Positions 1 through 9,161 of a stretch of DNA of 64,000 nt are shown piece by piece. The stretch's first letter is position 1; every line of letters starts with the position of its first letter. The position numbers and the translations under genes are program-made. The notes under the pieces were generated by a model. It was not told the DNA's origin. It searched no databases and worked only from the letters and a program-made list of their open reading frames with translations. Source of the stretch: [Clostridium] hylemonae DSM 15053 (GTDB lineage: Bacteria; Bacillota; Clostridia; Lachnospirales; Lachnospiraceae); the NCBI RefSeq assembly GCF_008281175.1, contig NZ_CP036524.1, positions 2,294,001 to 2,358,000 on the forward strand, written 5' to 3'.

Positions 1-12
1 ATCCTCTCTCAC

Positions 13-2355
13 TTAGCCTGTTGTTCTCTCTATATCCATAACGCCTTCCACCTGGCGCAGCTTCTTTACTATCGTGTCCAGTTCTTCCCTTCCGTGCACG
101 ATAAAGCCGGTCTCGATCGTCGCCGTTCCCTGCTTGCTCGTGCGCACGTTCATGGACTTCACATCCACCGTCGCCTCGGTAAATATCTTGGACATCTCCA
201 TGAGAAGCCCCTGCCTGTCATGCGCAAACATCTTGATCTCCGCCAGGTACTGTCCGCCGTTCTGCTCCGCCACTTCGCTTTCCCACTCCGCGTCGATGAG
301 CCGGACACGCTCGCCCTCGGTCAGATGTATCATATTCACACAGTCTGTCCTGTGGATGGACAATCCCCGCCCGCGGGTCACAAACCCGACGATCTCATCT
401 CCCGGAACCGGGTTGCAGCATCTGGAGAAACGGACCGCCATATCGTCGATCCCTTTGACGACGATACCGCTCTTTGATTTGGCGATATGCACTTTGTTCT
501 TGGACGCTTCCGCCACACGTTCCAGTACGACTTCGTCGGTCATCTCCTGCTTGTGTTCCTTGCCGTACTCTTCCACAAGGCGGTTCACGACCTGTCCTTC
601 CTTCAGTCCTCCGTGTCCGATGGCCGCCAGCACAGACTCCCAGTCTTTAAAACCGTATTTCTTCTGCACGATCTCCATGTACCTGTTGATCATGATATCG
701 CTCTGGGTGATCGCCTTTGCTTTACAGTAGGCGGCGATCATCTCCTTGCCCTTTACGATATTGCTCTCCTTGAATTCCTTCTTGAACCACTGGTTGATCT
801 TGTTTTTCGCCTGTGTGCTCTTTACAATGCCCAGCCAGTCCCGGCTCGGGCCCTTGGAATTCTGGGAAGTCAGGATCTCTATCCTGTCCCCGTTCTGTAT
901 CTTATAGTCTATATTGACCAGCTTTCCGTTGACGCGGGCTCCTACCATCTTATTGCCGACCGCACTGTGGATGGCATATGCAAAATCGATCGGCGTGGAG
1001 CCGTTCGGAAGATTCTTGACGTCCCCCTGTGGGGTAAAGCAGTACACATCCTCGGCAAACAAGTCCAGATCGCCTTTGAGCAGATTTAAGAATTCCCTGT
1101 TGTCGGACATGTCTCTCTGCCATTCGAGGATCTGCCGAAGCCAACTCAGCTTCTCCTCTTCCTGCGCCTGTACGCTCTTCTTGCCGTCATTGGATTCTTT
1201 GTATTTCCAGTGGGCGGCAATACCATATTCCGCCGTCTTGTGCATTTCCTCCGTACGGATCTGTATTTCAAACGGCTGCCCGACCGAACTCATAAGCGTC
1301 GTGTGAAGCGACTGGTACATATTCGGCTTCGGCATTGCAATATAGTCTTTAAAACGCCCCGGTATCGGCGTATACATCTCGTGGATCACACCGAGCGCGG
1401 CGTAACAGTCCTTTACAGAATCTACGATGATCCGCACGGCGAACAGGTCATATATCTGGTCCACCGTCTTCTCCTGGTTCACCATCTTCTTATATATGCT
1501 GAAGAAATGCTTCACCCGGCCGTTGACGTCTGCCTTTATGTTGGCGTTCTTCATATGTGTGGACACTTCATCTACGATCTGCTGTACAAACTCCTCGCGC
1601 TCCGTCTTCCTCGAATTGATCTGATTCACAAGATCAAAAAACACTTCCGGCTGTGAATACTTGAGCGCCAGATCGTCAAGTTCTGTCTTGATCTTGGATA
1701 TACCGAGTCTCTGGGCGATCGGAGCATAGATATCCATCGTCTCCTTTGCCTTTTCCTTCTGCTTGGCCGGCGTCATAAACTGTAGCGTCCGCATGTTGTG
1801 CAGCCGGTCCGCAAGCTTGATGATAATGACCCGGATATCCTTTGCCATGGCAAGAAACATCTTTCTTAGATTTTCCGCCTGTACTTCCAGTTTATCCGAA
1901 GAATAAGAAAGCCGGCCGAGCTTTGTGACCCCGTCCACCAGAAGCGCAACTTCTTCCCCGAAATTCTTTTTTATCTCTTCTTCCGATACAGATGTATCCT
2001 CCACGACATCGTGGAGCATTCCTGCCGCGATCGTCTCCTTATCCATCTCCAGATTGGCCAGGATGATGGCGACCCAGAGCGGATGGACAATGTACGGCTC
2101 TCCGGACTTGCGGCACTGGTCCCCGTGCGCTTTCCTGGCTGTCTCATACGCCTTCTCTATCATGGATACATCCGTTGAAGGATGGTACTTCCGGATACGG
2201 GCAATTAACATGTCATAAAGCTGGTCCGGATCTTCATAATCTCCGGGAGCCTTCACGGCGTGCCCGTCCACAATTTCCAGTCCCTTTGAGATCTCATCCG
2301 CAATGGATTCCGGTGCTATGCGGTTTTCTGACTCATATATCATTTTCTCTGACAT
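13..2355 (-). CDS. rel: Bifunctional (p)ppGpp synthetase/hydrolase, Rel family
   Basis: Makes and degrades the stringent-response alarmone (p)ppGpp in the cytoplasm, in contact with the ribosome. It is 780 residues, the normal length. An HD hydrolase domain comes first (His115-Asp116 in HDVVEDT), then the synthetase domain with RFKD at about 334-337 and YQSLHTT, then TGS, zinc-finger/helical and C-terminal ACT regions. The RxKD form (rather than ExDD) is known from bifunctional Rel enzymes. An open frame extends 13 codons further upstream, but the GGAAGGAGG ribosome binding site lies just before the ATG at 2355, so that start is chosen. Last gene of the apt-rel unit, 35 nt after apt, the common Firmicutes order recJ-apt-rel. 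Confidence 0.96.
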   Translation of the reverse strand: MSEKMIYESENRIAPESIADEISKGLEIVDGHAVKAPGDYEDPDQLYDMLIARIRKYHPSTDVSMIEKAYETARKAHGDQCRKSGEPYIVHPLWVAIILANLEMDKETIAAGMLHDVVEDTSVSEEEIKKNFGEEVALLVDGVTKLGRLSYSSDKLEVQAENLRKMFLAMAKDIRVIIIKLADRLHNMRTLQFMTPAKQKEKAKETMDIYAPIAQRLGISKIKTELDDLALKYSQPEVFFDLVNQINSRKTEREEFVQQIVDEVSTHMKNANIKADVNGRVKHFFSIYKKMVNQEKTVDQIYDLFAVRIIVDSVKDCYAALGVIHEMYTPIPGRFKDYIAMPKPNMYQSLHTTLMSSVGQPFEIQIRTEEMHKTAEYGIAAHWKYKESNDGKKSVQAQEEEKLSWLRQILEWQRDMSDNREFLNLLKGDLDLFAEDVYCFTPQGDVKNLPNGSTPIDFAYAIHSAVGNKMVGARVNGKLVNIDYKIQNGDRIEILTSQNSKGPSRDWLGIVKSTQAKNKINQWFKKEFKESNIVKGKEMIAAYCKAKAITQSDIMINRYMEIVQKKYGFKDWESVLAAIGHGGLKEGQVVNRLVEEYGKEHKQEMTDEVVLERVAEASKNKVHIAKSKSGIVVKGIDDMAVRFSRCCNPVPGDEIVGFVTRGRGLSIHRTDCVNMIHLTEGERVRLIDAEWESEVAEQNGGQYLAEIKMFAHDRQGLLMEMSKIFTEATVDVKSMNVRTSKQGTATIETGFIVHGREELDTIVKKLRQVEGVMDIERTTG

Positions 2356-2390
2356 ATTAATGCCTCCTTCCTTTTCAAATTTTAATTCTG

Positions 2391-2915
2391 TCATTTGCCT
2401 GGATAAGCTATCACGGATTCCACATCATATCCCTTCAGCCGCTTTCTTCCTTCCAGACCGGATAATTCCATAAGGAATACTGCCTTCACCACTTTGCCGC
2501 CCAGCCCTTCAACGAGCTTAATCATAGCCTCATTCGTCCCGCCTGTGGCGATCAGGTCATCGATGATGACGACCTTCTGCCCTTCCTTGACCGCATCTCT
2601 GTGTATCTCAAGCTCCGCGGTCCCGTACTCCAGCTCATATTGGATAGAGACTGTCTCACATGGCAGCTTTCCTTTCTTTCTGATCGGAATAAACGGTTTA
2701 TGCAGATTATATGCAATAGGGACACCAAAGATAAACCCTCTCGACTCCGGACCCACGACCACGTCAAATTCCACACCGTCAAGCTTTTCCTGCATCAGGT
2801 CAACGGCAAGATGCAGGCCGTCCGCATCCTGGAGCACGCTCGTGACATCCCTGAAAATGATACCCTGCTCCGGGAAGTCCGGAATACTCCTTACATACTC
2901 TTCTATTGGTTTCAT
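2391..2915 (-). CDS. apt: Adenine phosphoribosyltransferase
   Basis: Purine salvage enzyme that converts adenine and PRPP to AMP in the cytosol. The 174-residue length is typical. The PRPP-binding loop is visible as VVIIDDLIATGGT in the C-terminal half, and the family N-terminus (IPDFPEQGIIFRDVT) is intact. The start follows GGAGAGGGTGTC. It is transcribed toward rel, and a good sigma-A promoter lies just upstream, so apt-rel can be expressed apart from recJ. Pairing with rel fits linked purine nucleotide balance and alarmone synthesis. Confidence 0.97.
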   Translation of the reverse strand: MKPIEEYVRSIPDFPEQGIIFRDVTSVLQDADGLHLAVDLMQEKLDGVEFDVVVGPESRGFIFGVPIAYNLHKPFIPIRKKGKLPCETVSIQYELEYGTAELEIHRDAVKEGQKVVIIDDLIATGGTNEAMIKLVEGLGGKVVKAVFLMELSGLEGRKRLKGYDVESVIAYPGK

Positions 2916-2951
2916 GACACCCTCTCCATTCTCTCATATAAATACAAAAAT

Positions 2952-2980
2952 AGTATAACATTAGTTTATGTAATTTTCAA
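2952..2980 (-). promoter_or_regulatory. sigma-A promoter of apt-rel
   Basis: On the minus strand TTGAAA and TATACT are separated by exactly 17 nt in the AT-rich gap between recJ and apt. This is a near-consensus housekeeping promoter, placed 36 nt before the apt start codon. Confidence 0.8.
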
Positions 2981-3004
2981 ACAATTCTATACATCTCCGA
3001 CAGT

Positions 3005-4765
3005 TTACTGGTAATGCGTGATAACGATCTGCATTGTCCGGCTCCCCATATACTCATTTACTTCCGGATAATACGTCACAGACAGTGTCATTTTGCTTCT
3101 TCGCCGGCCCAGGAACTGTTTCAGCGCCTCTTTGCCGTATTGTTCCTCCAGATAGGAGCAGAACCGGCCGGTATCACCGAAATAAACAGCCTCAGTCTCA
3201 TTTCCCGCCGCATCCTTCACGCGCATCTTCAGCACATTTCTATTCTTTCCAAATATCTGTCCGCCGAGCAGTTCCACCTTTCTCGCGGCAAATACCGGCT
3301 TTTTATTTCCATTTCCGAAAGGCTCCAGATACTTGAGCTCTCTGACGATATCCTCTGTGACACAGGAGAACGGCATCTCCATATCGATCACTACTTTTTC
3401 CCGCATGTCGCTTTCCTTGAGCGTACAGTTTTCATTCAGCCGCCTGCGAAACTGCTCCACATTCTCTTTCTCCAGCGAAAACCCGGCCGCCATCATATGA
3501 CCGCCGTACTTTGTCAAAAGCTCCCTGCAGCCTGCCAGTTCTTCGTACATGTGATAAGCTTCGATGGAACGCCCGGAACCTTTCACCCCGTCTTCCGCGT
3601 CTGTCATGACGTATGCCGGGCGGCAGTAGCGCTCCCGCAGCCTTCCCGCCACGATGCCCGCCAGGCTTTCATGACAGTCCGGCAGGTATACCGCCAGAAC
3701 CCGGTCCTTTCCGAGAGACGTCGTCTCGATCATCTGTACTGCCTGCTCTACCGCGGCGGCTGTCATCTCTTTCCGGCTGTCATTCAATGCCTTTAAGTCT
3801 CCCGCCAGTATGTCCGCCTCTTTTTTACGTTCCGCACAGAGCAGGTCAAGCGCGCGCTTCGCTGTATCCAGTCTTCCGCCCGCATTCAAACACGGTCCGA
3901 GGACGAAACCGATATGGTAAGAGTTCAGCTTTTCCCGGTCTATGCCGGTACACTCAATGAGAGCGCCAAGTCCCGGATTTACCGTTCTTCTCAGACGTTC
4001 CAGCCCTTCCCTGACAAGGATCCGGTTCTCATCTACCAGCTCCATCACATCTCCCACTGTGGCGACCGCCACATTTTCCAAAAGGTCGTCCAGATCATCC
4101 GCCTCATTTCCCATAGCCTCGTACAACGCCTCTATGAGCTTGTAGGCAACTGCCGCCCCGCACAGTCCCTTGAACGGGTAGCCGCAGCCCGGCTGCTTCG
4201 GGTCAATGACCGCGTCGGCGGCGGGAAGTATATAATTCTTTTCCTCCCCCTCCGACTCATATGGCACCTCATGGTGGTCTGTCACAATGACCGTCATGCC
4301 GAGCCGTTTGCCGTAGGCGATCTCCTCACTGGCCGCGATTCCGTTATCACAGGTCACGATCGTGTCTATGCCGTCCCTGTATGCCCGTTCGATCAGTTCA
4401 ATGTTCAGCCCGTAGCCGTCCTTTATCCGGTCCGGTATGTCACTGTCCGCACAAGCCCCTGATTTTCTCAGACCTTTCAGCAGAATATAAGTGGCGTTCA
4501 CTCCGTCTATGTCGTAGTCTCCAATAATACGGATCTTCCTGTTTTCTTCTATCTTCTCCCGGAGGATCTCCACCGCCTTGTCCATATCCTTCATGAGCAT
4601 TCCGTCATACAGGTCGGTGATCGTTCCGTTCAGATAACGGTCCACCGCCTCCGGCCCGATCACATCCCGGTTTCTGATCAGGCAGGCCAGCCTTGGACTG
4701 ATGCCGAACTTTCTCCCCAGTTCCTCGAAATCAGCTCCCTTTCTGAGCAGTATCCACTGTTCCAT
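3005..4765 (-). CDS. recJ: Single-stranded-DNA-specific exonuclease RecJ
   Basis: 5'-3' single-strand DNA exonuclease of recombination and mismatch/base-excision repair. It is 586 residues. DHH-family phosphoesterase motifs are intact: GDYDIDGV (Asp83, Asp85, Asp87) and VTDHHEVP (Asp163-His164-His165). A DHHA1 region with GGHMMAAGFS and a C-terminal OB-like domain follow. The start codon is preceded by GGTGGAGGAAAAG. It lies 71 nt downstream of secDF, with a hairpin in the gap. The order secDF-recJ-apt-rel is common in clostridia. Confidence 0.95.
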   Translation of the reverse strand: MEQWILLRKGADFEELGRKFGISPRLACLIRNRDVIGPEAVDRYLNGTITDLYDGMLMKDMDKAVEILREKIEENRKIRIIGDYDIDGVNATYILLKGLRKSGACADSDIPDRIKDGYGLNIELIERAYRDGIDTIVTCDNGIAASEEIAYGKRLGMTVIVTDHHEVPYESEGEEKNYILPAADAVIDPKQPGCGYPFKGLCGAAVAYKLIEALYEAMGNEADDLDDLLENVAVATVGDVMELVDENRILVREGLERLRRTVNPGLGALIECTGIDREKLNSYHIGFVLGPCLNAGGRLDTAKRALDLLCAERKKEADILAGDLKALNDSRKEMTAAAVEQAVQMIETTSLGKDRVLAVYLPDCHESLAGIVAGRLRERYCRPAYVMTDAEDGVKGSGRSIEAYHMYEELAGCRELLTKYGGHMMAAGFSLEKENVEQFRRRLNENCTLKESDMREKVVIDMEMPFSCVTEDIVRELKYLEPFGNGNKKPVFAARKVELLGGQIFGKNRNVLKMRVKDAAGNETEAVYFGDTGRFCSYLEEQYGKEALKQFLGRRRSKMTLSVTYYPEVNEYMGSRTMQIVITHYQ

Positions 4766-4784
4766 ATCTTTTCCTCCACCAAAA

Positions 4785-4816
4785 CAGCCACAGCCATATA
4801 AATATGGCCATGGCTG
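4785..4816 (-). other. Intergenic hairpin between secDF and recJ
   Basis: CAGCCA pairs with TGGCTG, and inside it GCCATAT pairs with ATATGGC around a 2-nt symmetrical internal loop. On the minus strand only TTTTGG follows, so it is at best a weak terminator or an RNA processing/stability element ahead of the recJ ribosome binding site. Confidence 0.55.
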
Positions 4817-4836
4817 ATATACTGTGTTTCTTTTGT

Positions 4837-7002
4837 CTATCTCTTTTTCTTTGTTTCCGCCGCTTTCTTTCCGATCTTTGTCCTCATGACATACCAGAGC
4901 GCGCCGGTGATGCAGACAGAGGAATACGCGCCGCAGATAATACCTACCATGAGCGGAAGTGCGAACTCCCGGATAGAGCTTACGCCCATCACGAACAGTA
5001 TGGCCACCATGACAAATGTCGTCAGAGAAGTGTAGATACTTCTCGTCAGTGTCTGTGTGATACTCTTGTTCACCACGTCCACAAGCTCCGTCGTCTTGGA
5101 TCTCAGGCGCAGTTCCTCCCGGATACGGTCAAAGATGACGATCGTGGCATTGATCGAGTAACCTACGATCGTGAGCATACACGCGATAAATGTATTGCCC
5201 ACAGAGATTCTGGCAACCGCATAGAAGGTCAGCACGACGAGCACATCGTGCAGCAGCGCGGTAACCGCACTTGCGGCAAAGCGGATATCCTTGAACCTGA
5301 ACCAGATGTATATGAGCATGAAGATCGTAGCGACGATCACTGCCATGATCGCATCCTGCCTCATCTCGTTACTGATCGTGGAACTGATATTCTCCGCGGT
5401 AATGAGCGACTCATCTACTTTAAATTTGTCGGCAAGCGCTTTGTTCAGCGCCTCGCGCACATCCAGTCCAAGCGTTTTCGTCTTAATGATGACCTGATTA
5501 GTATCTGCAACCTTCTGTGTCTGGACATTGGCGTCTCCGGTCACTTCCTCGACAACAGGCACGATCTCTTTGTCTATCTCTTCGATCGTATAGTCTTTGT
5601 TAAACGTCACATTCGTGGAAGTACCACCCTCAAATTCCAGACTGTAGGCAAACGCTCCCTTTCCTTTTGAGCCGTTCACGCCCATGAATACGAATCCAAG
5701 TATGACGACCGCAAGCGACAGGGCAAAAAACCATTTCTTCCTGCCGAGGAAGTCAATGGGCTTTCTCTCTTTTCTCGGACGGTAATACAGCTTCTCTTTC
5801 CTGAGTCCTACCGCATAGAACGCATACACGATCATCCGTGTGATCACAAGCGCGGTAAACATGGACACGATAATACCGATCGCCAGCGTCTGCGCAAAGC
5901 CCTTTACCGAACCGGAACCTTTGAACCAGAGTACCGCCGCGGCAATGAGTGTTGTCACATTGCCGTCCACGATAGCGGACATGGCTTTCTGAAAGCCCGT
6001 CTTAAGAGAATTGCGGACGCTCTTCCCCTTTGACATCTCTTCCCGCACGCGGGCAAATATAATAACATTGGCATCGACCGCCATACCGATACTCAGGATA
6101 ATACCCGCAATACCCGGCAGCGTCAGCGTTACGTTGAATGCATTTAAGATCACAAGCACCAGCCCGGTGTAGATGATCAGCGCAAGACTGGATGCGAGAC
6201 CCGGCAGAAGATACACGCATATCATAAAGAGAAATACGATAGCCAGACCAATGGCCCCCGCCTTTAAGCTTGTGCTGATCGCCTGTTCTCCAAGCTGCGC
6301 GCCGACCACGTTGGAACGCAGTTCCTCCAGTTCCAGCTTCAGTCCGCCGATACGGATGGTGGAGGCAAGGCTCTCCGCCTCTTCATAGCTGAAGTTGCCT
6401 GTAATATAGGCCTGTCCGCCGGTGATGGCTGTCTGTACGGTAGGACTGCTGATCGTCTCCCCGTCATAGATGATGGAGATCGGCTTTCCTACATTTGCTT
6501 CCGTCGCCTCCGCGAATTTCTTCGTTCCCTCTTCGTTCAGGTCAAGCTCTACGCTGTATTCCTTATTGCCCATATCGTCTTCACCGGCACGGGCCGAAGC
6601 AGTCTTTACATCAGAACCTGTGATCACCGTCTCATTGTCCTGTGTCTGGAATACGAGAGAACCCGGCTTTCCAAGTTCATCCAGGATCGCGTTGGCATCG
6701 CTTACACCCGGGATCTCGATATTGATCCTGTCATCGCCCTCCTGATATACGTTCGCTTCTGTGCTGTACTGCTCCACACGCTTCTGAAGCTTGTAGATCG
6801 TATCCCGCATCTCTTCTTCCGACGGGTTCTTGTCTTTTACCTGGTAAGTGATGCTCACACCGCCCGCCAGGTCAAGGCCGAGCTTAATGTTTTCCGCAGA
6901 ACCGGTCTTGCCTTTACCGAATCCTGCCACCGTTGTGAATGCGAGCAGTGCTATGAGAGCCGCCGCCACAACAAGACTAAGTATGCCTTTACTCTTCTTC
7001 AT
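4837..7002 (-). CDS. secDF: Protein translocase subunit SecDF (fused SecD and SecF)
   Basis: Membrane component that uses the proton gradient to pull exported proteins out of the SecYEG channel. It is 721 residues. The SecD half has an N-terminal membrane anchor, the LGLDLAGG motif, periplasmic-type P1 domain and a bundle of membrane helices with GMAVDANVIIFAR. The SecF half restarts at about residue 405 with its own first helix, LEFEGGT, and GYSINATIVIFDRIRE. A single-chain SecDF is usual in Firmicutes. The ribosome binding site is AGAAAGGAAG. It starts 17 nt after the SCIFF maturase stop and is probably cotranscribed with it. Confidence 0.95.
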   Translation of the reverse strand: MKKSKGILSLVVAAALIALLAFTTVAGFGKGKTGSAENIKLGLDLAGGVSITYQVKDKNPSEEEMRDTIYKLQKRVEQYSTEANVYQEGDDRINIEIPGVSDANAILDELGKPGSLVFQTQDNETVITGSDVKTASARAGEDDMGNKEYSVELDLNEEGTKKFAEATEANVGKPISIIYDGETISSPTVQTAITGGQAYITGNFSYEEAESLASTIRIGGLKLELEELRSNVVGAQLGEQAISTSLKAGAIGLAIVFLFMICVYLLPGLASSLALIIYTGLVLVILNAFNVTLTLPGIAGIILSIGMAVDANVIIFARVREEMSKGKSVRNSLKTGFQKAMSAIVDGNVTTLIAAAVLWFKGSGSVKGFAQTLAIGIIVSMFTALVITRMIVYAFYAVGLRKEKLYYRPRKERKPIDFLGRKKWFFALSLAVVILGFVFMGVNGSKGKGAFAYSLEFEGGTSTNVTFNKDYTIEEIDKEIVPVVEEVTGDANVQTQKVADTNQVIIKTKTLGLDVREALNKALADKFKVDESLITAENISSTISNEMRQDAIMAVIVATIFMLIYIWFRFKDIRFAASAVTALLHDVLVVLTFYAVARISVGNTFIACMLTIVGYSINATIVIFDRIREELRLRSKTTELVDVVNKSITQTLTRSIYTSLTTFVMVAILFVMGVSSIREFALPLMVGIICGAYSSVCITGALWYVMRTKIGKKAAETKKKR

Positions 7003-7019
7003 GGTCTACTTCCTTTCTC

Positions 7020-8426
7020 TTATCCTTCCAAGTCTTCCTCTGCCAGCGCCGCCTTCATCATGATCGCGCACTCAACACGCTTGCGCTGCATCTCACAGCC
7101 GATCTCATACGCTTCATGGATCGTTCCGTGAAAATTATAAGCATTCGCCATACAGCCGCCGCTGCAGTAAAATTTTGCAAAACAATTCTTACACTTTTCT
7201 TTGGAATATACGTTGCAGCTTCTGAATTCATCTGCAATCTCCGGTCTGACGATCCCTTCCTCTACATTCCCCATAAGAAATTCTTCCTGCCCCACAAACT
7301 GGTGGCACGGATAAAAATCTCCCCACGGGGTCACCGCCAGATATTCCGTACCGGAACCGCACCCTGACAAACGCTTTGCCACGCACGGTCCACCGTCTAA
7401 GTCTATCATAAAATGGAAGAAATTAAAACCTTTTCCTTCCTTTTCCCGGCCGATCATGATCTGCGCGAGCCTGTCGTATTCCTGCATGATCGCCGGAAGG
7501 TCCTCCTCCTGGATCGCATACGGGTCTGTCTCCTCCCCCACGACCGGTTCTATGGACATCTGTTTGAATCCCAGATCCGCAAAATGAAGGATATCCTCCG
7601 CAAAATCCAGATTATTCCGTGTAAATGTACCTCTTATGTAATACTTTTCCTGATTCCTGCTCTCAGCCAGTTTCTGAAACTTCGGCACAATAAGTTCGTA
7701 ACTGCCTTTTCCGTTTCTGAACGGCCGCATCCGGTCGTTGATCTCTTTCCGTCCGTCGAGGCTTAAAACGACATTGTCCATTTCTCTGTTCACAAATTCC
7801 TGTATTTCGTCATTTAAAAGTACACCGTTCGTCGTCACGGTGAAACGGAAATGCTTGTCGTGGATCTTCTCCTGGCTCCTGCCGTACGCGACAAGGTCCT
7901 TCACGACCTGCCAGTTCATGAGCGGTTCCCCTCCGAAAAAATCCACTTCCAGATTATGTCTGCTGCCCGAATTGGCGATGAGAAAATCCAGCGCCTTTTT
8001 CCCGACCTCATAGCTCATGAGCGCGCGTCTTCCGTGATACTCTCCTTCTTCCGCAAAGCAGTACCTGCAGGCCAGGTTGCAGTCGTGTGCGATGTGCAGG
8101 CAGAGCGCTTTTACGACTGTCTTTCTCTTCTTCACTTCCTCGATCAGGCCTTCATGCGTGTCGGACGTAAACAGCCTGCCTGCTTCTGTCAGTTCCGCGG
8201 CATCCGCAAGCGCCTCCCCGATATCTGAACTATCATAAGCTCCGCCGAGGTGTTCCCTCAGCCGCTCAGGCAGCTCCGGTGCCCGGAGGCTTTCCGCCGT
8301 CCATGTATCACGTTCCCGCCCAAGCTGCTCTATCACATCATAACACAGTTCATCTACTACGTGGACCGCACCGCTGTTCACATCCAGAACTATATTATAT
8401 CCATTGTTTTTATACTGGTGAATCAA
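7020..8426 (-). CDS. scfB: SCIFF/ranthipeptide maturase, radical SAM-SPASM protein
   Basis: Radical SAM enzyme that installs thioether cross-links from cysteines in the adjacent SCIFF peptide. It is 468 residues. An N-terminal peptide-binding (RRE-like) region precedes the [4Fe-4S] motif CNLACRYC (Cys116, Cys120, Cys123), then a TIM-barrel part. The C-terminal SPASM region is rich in cysteines (CGSGTEY, YPCHQF, CNVYSKEKCKNC, CSGGC, GCEM) for auxiliary clusters. The start is TTG: a GGGGG ribosome binding site lies 9 nt upstream and no better ATG exists. It lies downstream of scfA, the invariant clostridial pairing. A hairpin in the 80-nt gap may lower maturase relative to peptide. Confidence 0.95.
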   Translation of the reverse strand: MIHQYKNNGYNIVLDVNSGAVHVVDELCYDVIEQLGRERDTWTAESLRAPELPERLREHLGGAYDSSDIGEALADAAELTEAGRLFTSDTHEGLIEEVKKRKTVVKALCLHIAHDCNLACRYCFAEEGEYHGRRALMSYEVGKKALDFLIANSGSRHNLEVDFFGGEPLMNWQVVKDLVAYGRSQEKIHDKHFRFTVTTNGVLLNDEIQEFVNREMDNVVLSLDGRKEINDRMRPFRNGKGSYELIVPKFQKLAESRNQEKYYIRGTFTRNNLDFAEDILHFADLGFKQMSIEPVVGEETDPYAIQEEDLPAIMQEYDRLAQIMIGREKEGKGFNFFHFMIDLDGGPCVAKRLSGCGSGTEYLAVTPWGDFYPCHQFVGQEEFLMGNVEEGIVRPEIADEFRSCNVYSKEKCKNCFAKFYCSGGCMANAYNFHGTIHEAYEIGCEMQRKRVECAIMMKAALAEEDLEG

Positions 8427-8458
8427 ACTGTATATCCCCCTTTTTCAAACAACAAGAA

Positions 8459-8481
8459 ACAGCGACCCTTAAGACCGCTGT
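8459..8481 (-). terminator. Attenuator hairpin between SCIFF peptide and maturase genes
   Basis: Read on the minus strand, ACAGCG pairs with CGCTGT and the run TTTCTTGTTGTTTG follows directly. The stem is short and the T tract interrupted, so partial termination (more peptide mRNA than maturase mRNA) is the likely effect; this is inference. Confidence 0.55.
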
Positions 8482-8506
8482 CCCGAGTATTCTGTATGAT
8501 GTTTCA

Positions 8507-8650
8507 TTATTTCTTCTGTTCGCAGGTCTGGTTTCCTACTGTACAGGAAGTCTTACATGCTGACTGGCAGGATGTCTGGCATTCTCCGCATCCGCCCTTT
8601 TTAACTGTATGATTCAAAGTCTGTGTATTTAATGTCTTCACATGTTTCAT
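8507..8650 (-). CDS. scfA: SCIFF (six-cysteine) ranthipeptide precursor
   Basis: A 47-residue peptide, the substrate of the radical SAM maturase next to it. The leader (MKHVKTLNTQTLNHTVKK) is followed by a core with six cysteines at 21, 24, 28, 32, 36 and 43, spaced C-x2-C-x3-C-x3-C-x3-C-x6-C and ending NQTCEQKK. This is the near-invariant SCIFF pattern of clostridia. Thr37, five residues after Cys32, matches the Cys-to-Thr thioether reported, as I recall, for the Clostridium thermocellum homologue. The ribosome binding site is AAGGAGG. It has its own extended -10 promoter upstream. The cellular role is not settled; a signalling role has been suggested. Confidence 0.95.
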   Translation of the reverse strand: MKHVKTLNTQTLNHTVKKGGCGECQTSCQSACKTSCTVGNQTCEQKK

Positions 8651-8685
8651 GTCAATATCCTCCTTACGTTTGCTTAACTTTTGTT

Positions 8686-8714
8686 ATTATAACATAAGCA
8701 ATATGTTTTTGGAA
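8686..8714 (-). promoter_or_regulatory. Promoter of scfA
   Basis: On the minus strand an extended -10 (TGTTATAAT) lies 17 nt after a weak -35 (TTCCAA). It is 36 nt before the scfA ATG, so the peptide can be transcribed independently of the upstream membrane protein gene. Confidence 0.6.
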
Positions 8715-8733
8715 GTATTTTTCTCGCTGTTTT

Positions 8734-9108
8734 TCATGAAATCATTCCGCCCACCATACCTCCGCCGGCGCATAAAATAAACGTCGTTATGAGGTTCGCG
8801 CCGTTTCCGTTCAGCGTATGGTATACCCCGAGCGTAATCAGAAGCAGAAGTGCAAAATATCCGATCCCCAGGCCCAGTCCCCACACAAACCTGCGCACCC
8901 TGGCAAGCTTACCGATAATGATGCCCCCGACTAGAGTGGCCATGACATAGATAGCCACGATACCTGCCGATACCGCTTTTTCATTCAAATCCATCTTATA
9001 AAGCAGCACCGTCAGCACAAGCAGCATGATTCCGGTAATAATATAAGAAGCAAGCAGTGACTTTAACACCCACATGACTTTTGAATCTTTCTGAATCCGT
9101 CTCTCCAT
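8734..9108 (-). CDS. TIGR04086 family membrane protein
   Basis: A 124-residue integral membrane protein with four hydrophobic segments (about residues 15-35, 45-65, 73-93 and 104-122), and a basic N-terminus. It resembles the TIGR04086 family, a set of small membrane proteins that commonly sits directly upstream of SCIFF genes in clostridia. Its job is unknown. The conserved position suggests a link to SCIFF export, sensing or immunity, but nothing in the sequence proves this. The start follows AGGAGGGATTAG. Confidence 0.8.
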   Translation of the reverse strand: MERRIQKDSKVMWVLKSLLASYIITGIMLLVLTVLLYKMDLNEKAVSAGIVAIYVMATLVGGIIIGKLARVRRFVWGLGLGIGYFALLLLITLGVYHTLNGNGANLITTFILCAGGGMVGGMIS

Positions 9109-9161
9109 CTAATCCCTCCTCGTCTATCACAAGGTATGAATCAGATTGCGGATTTATGCCA

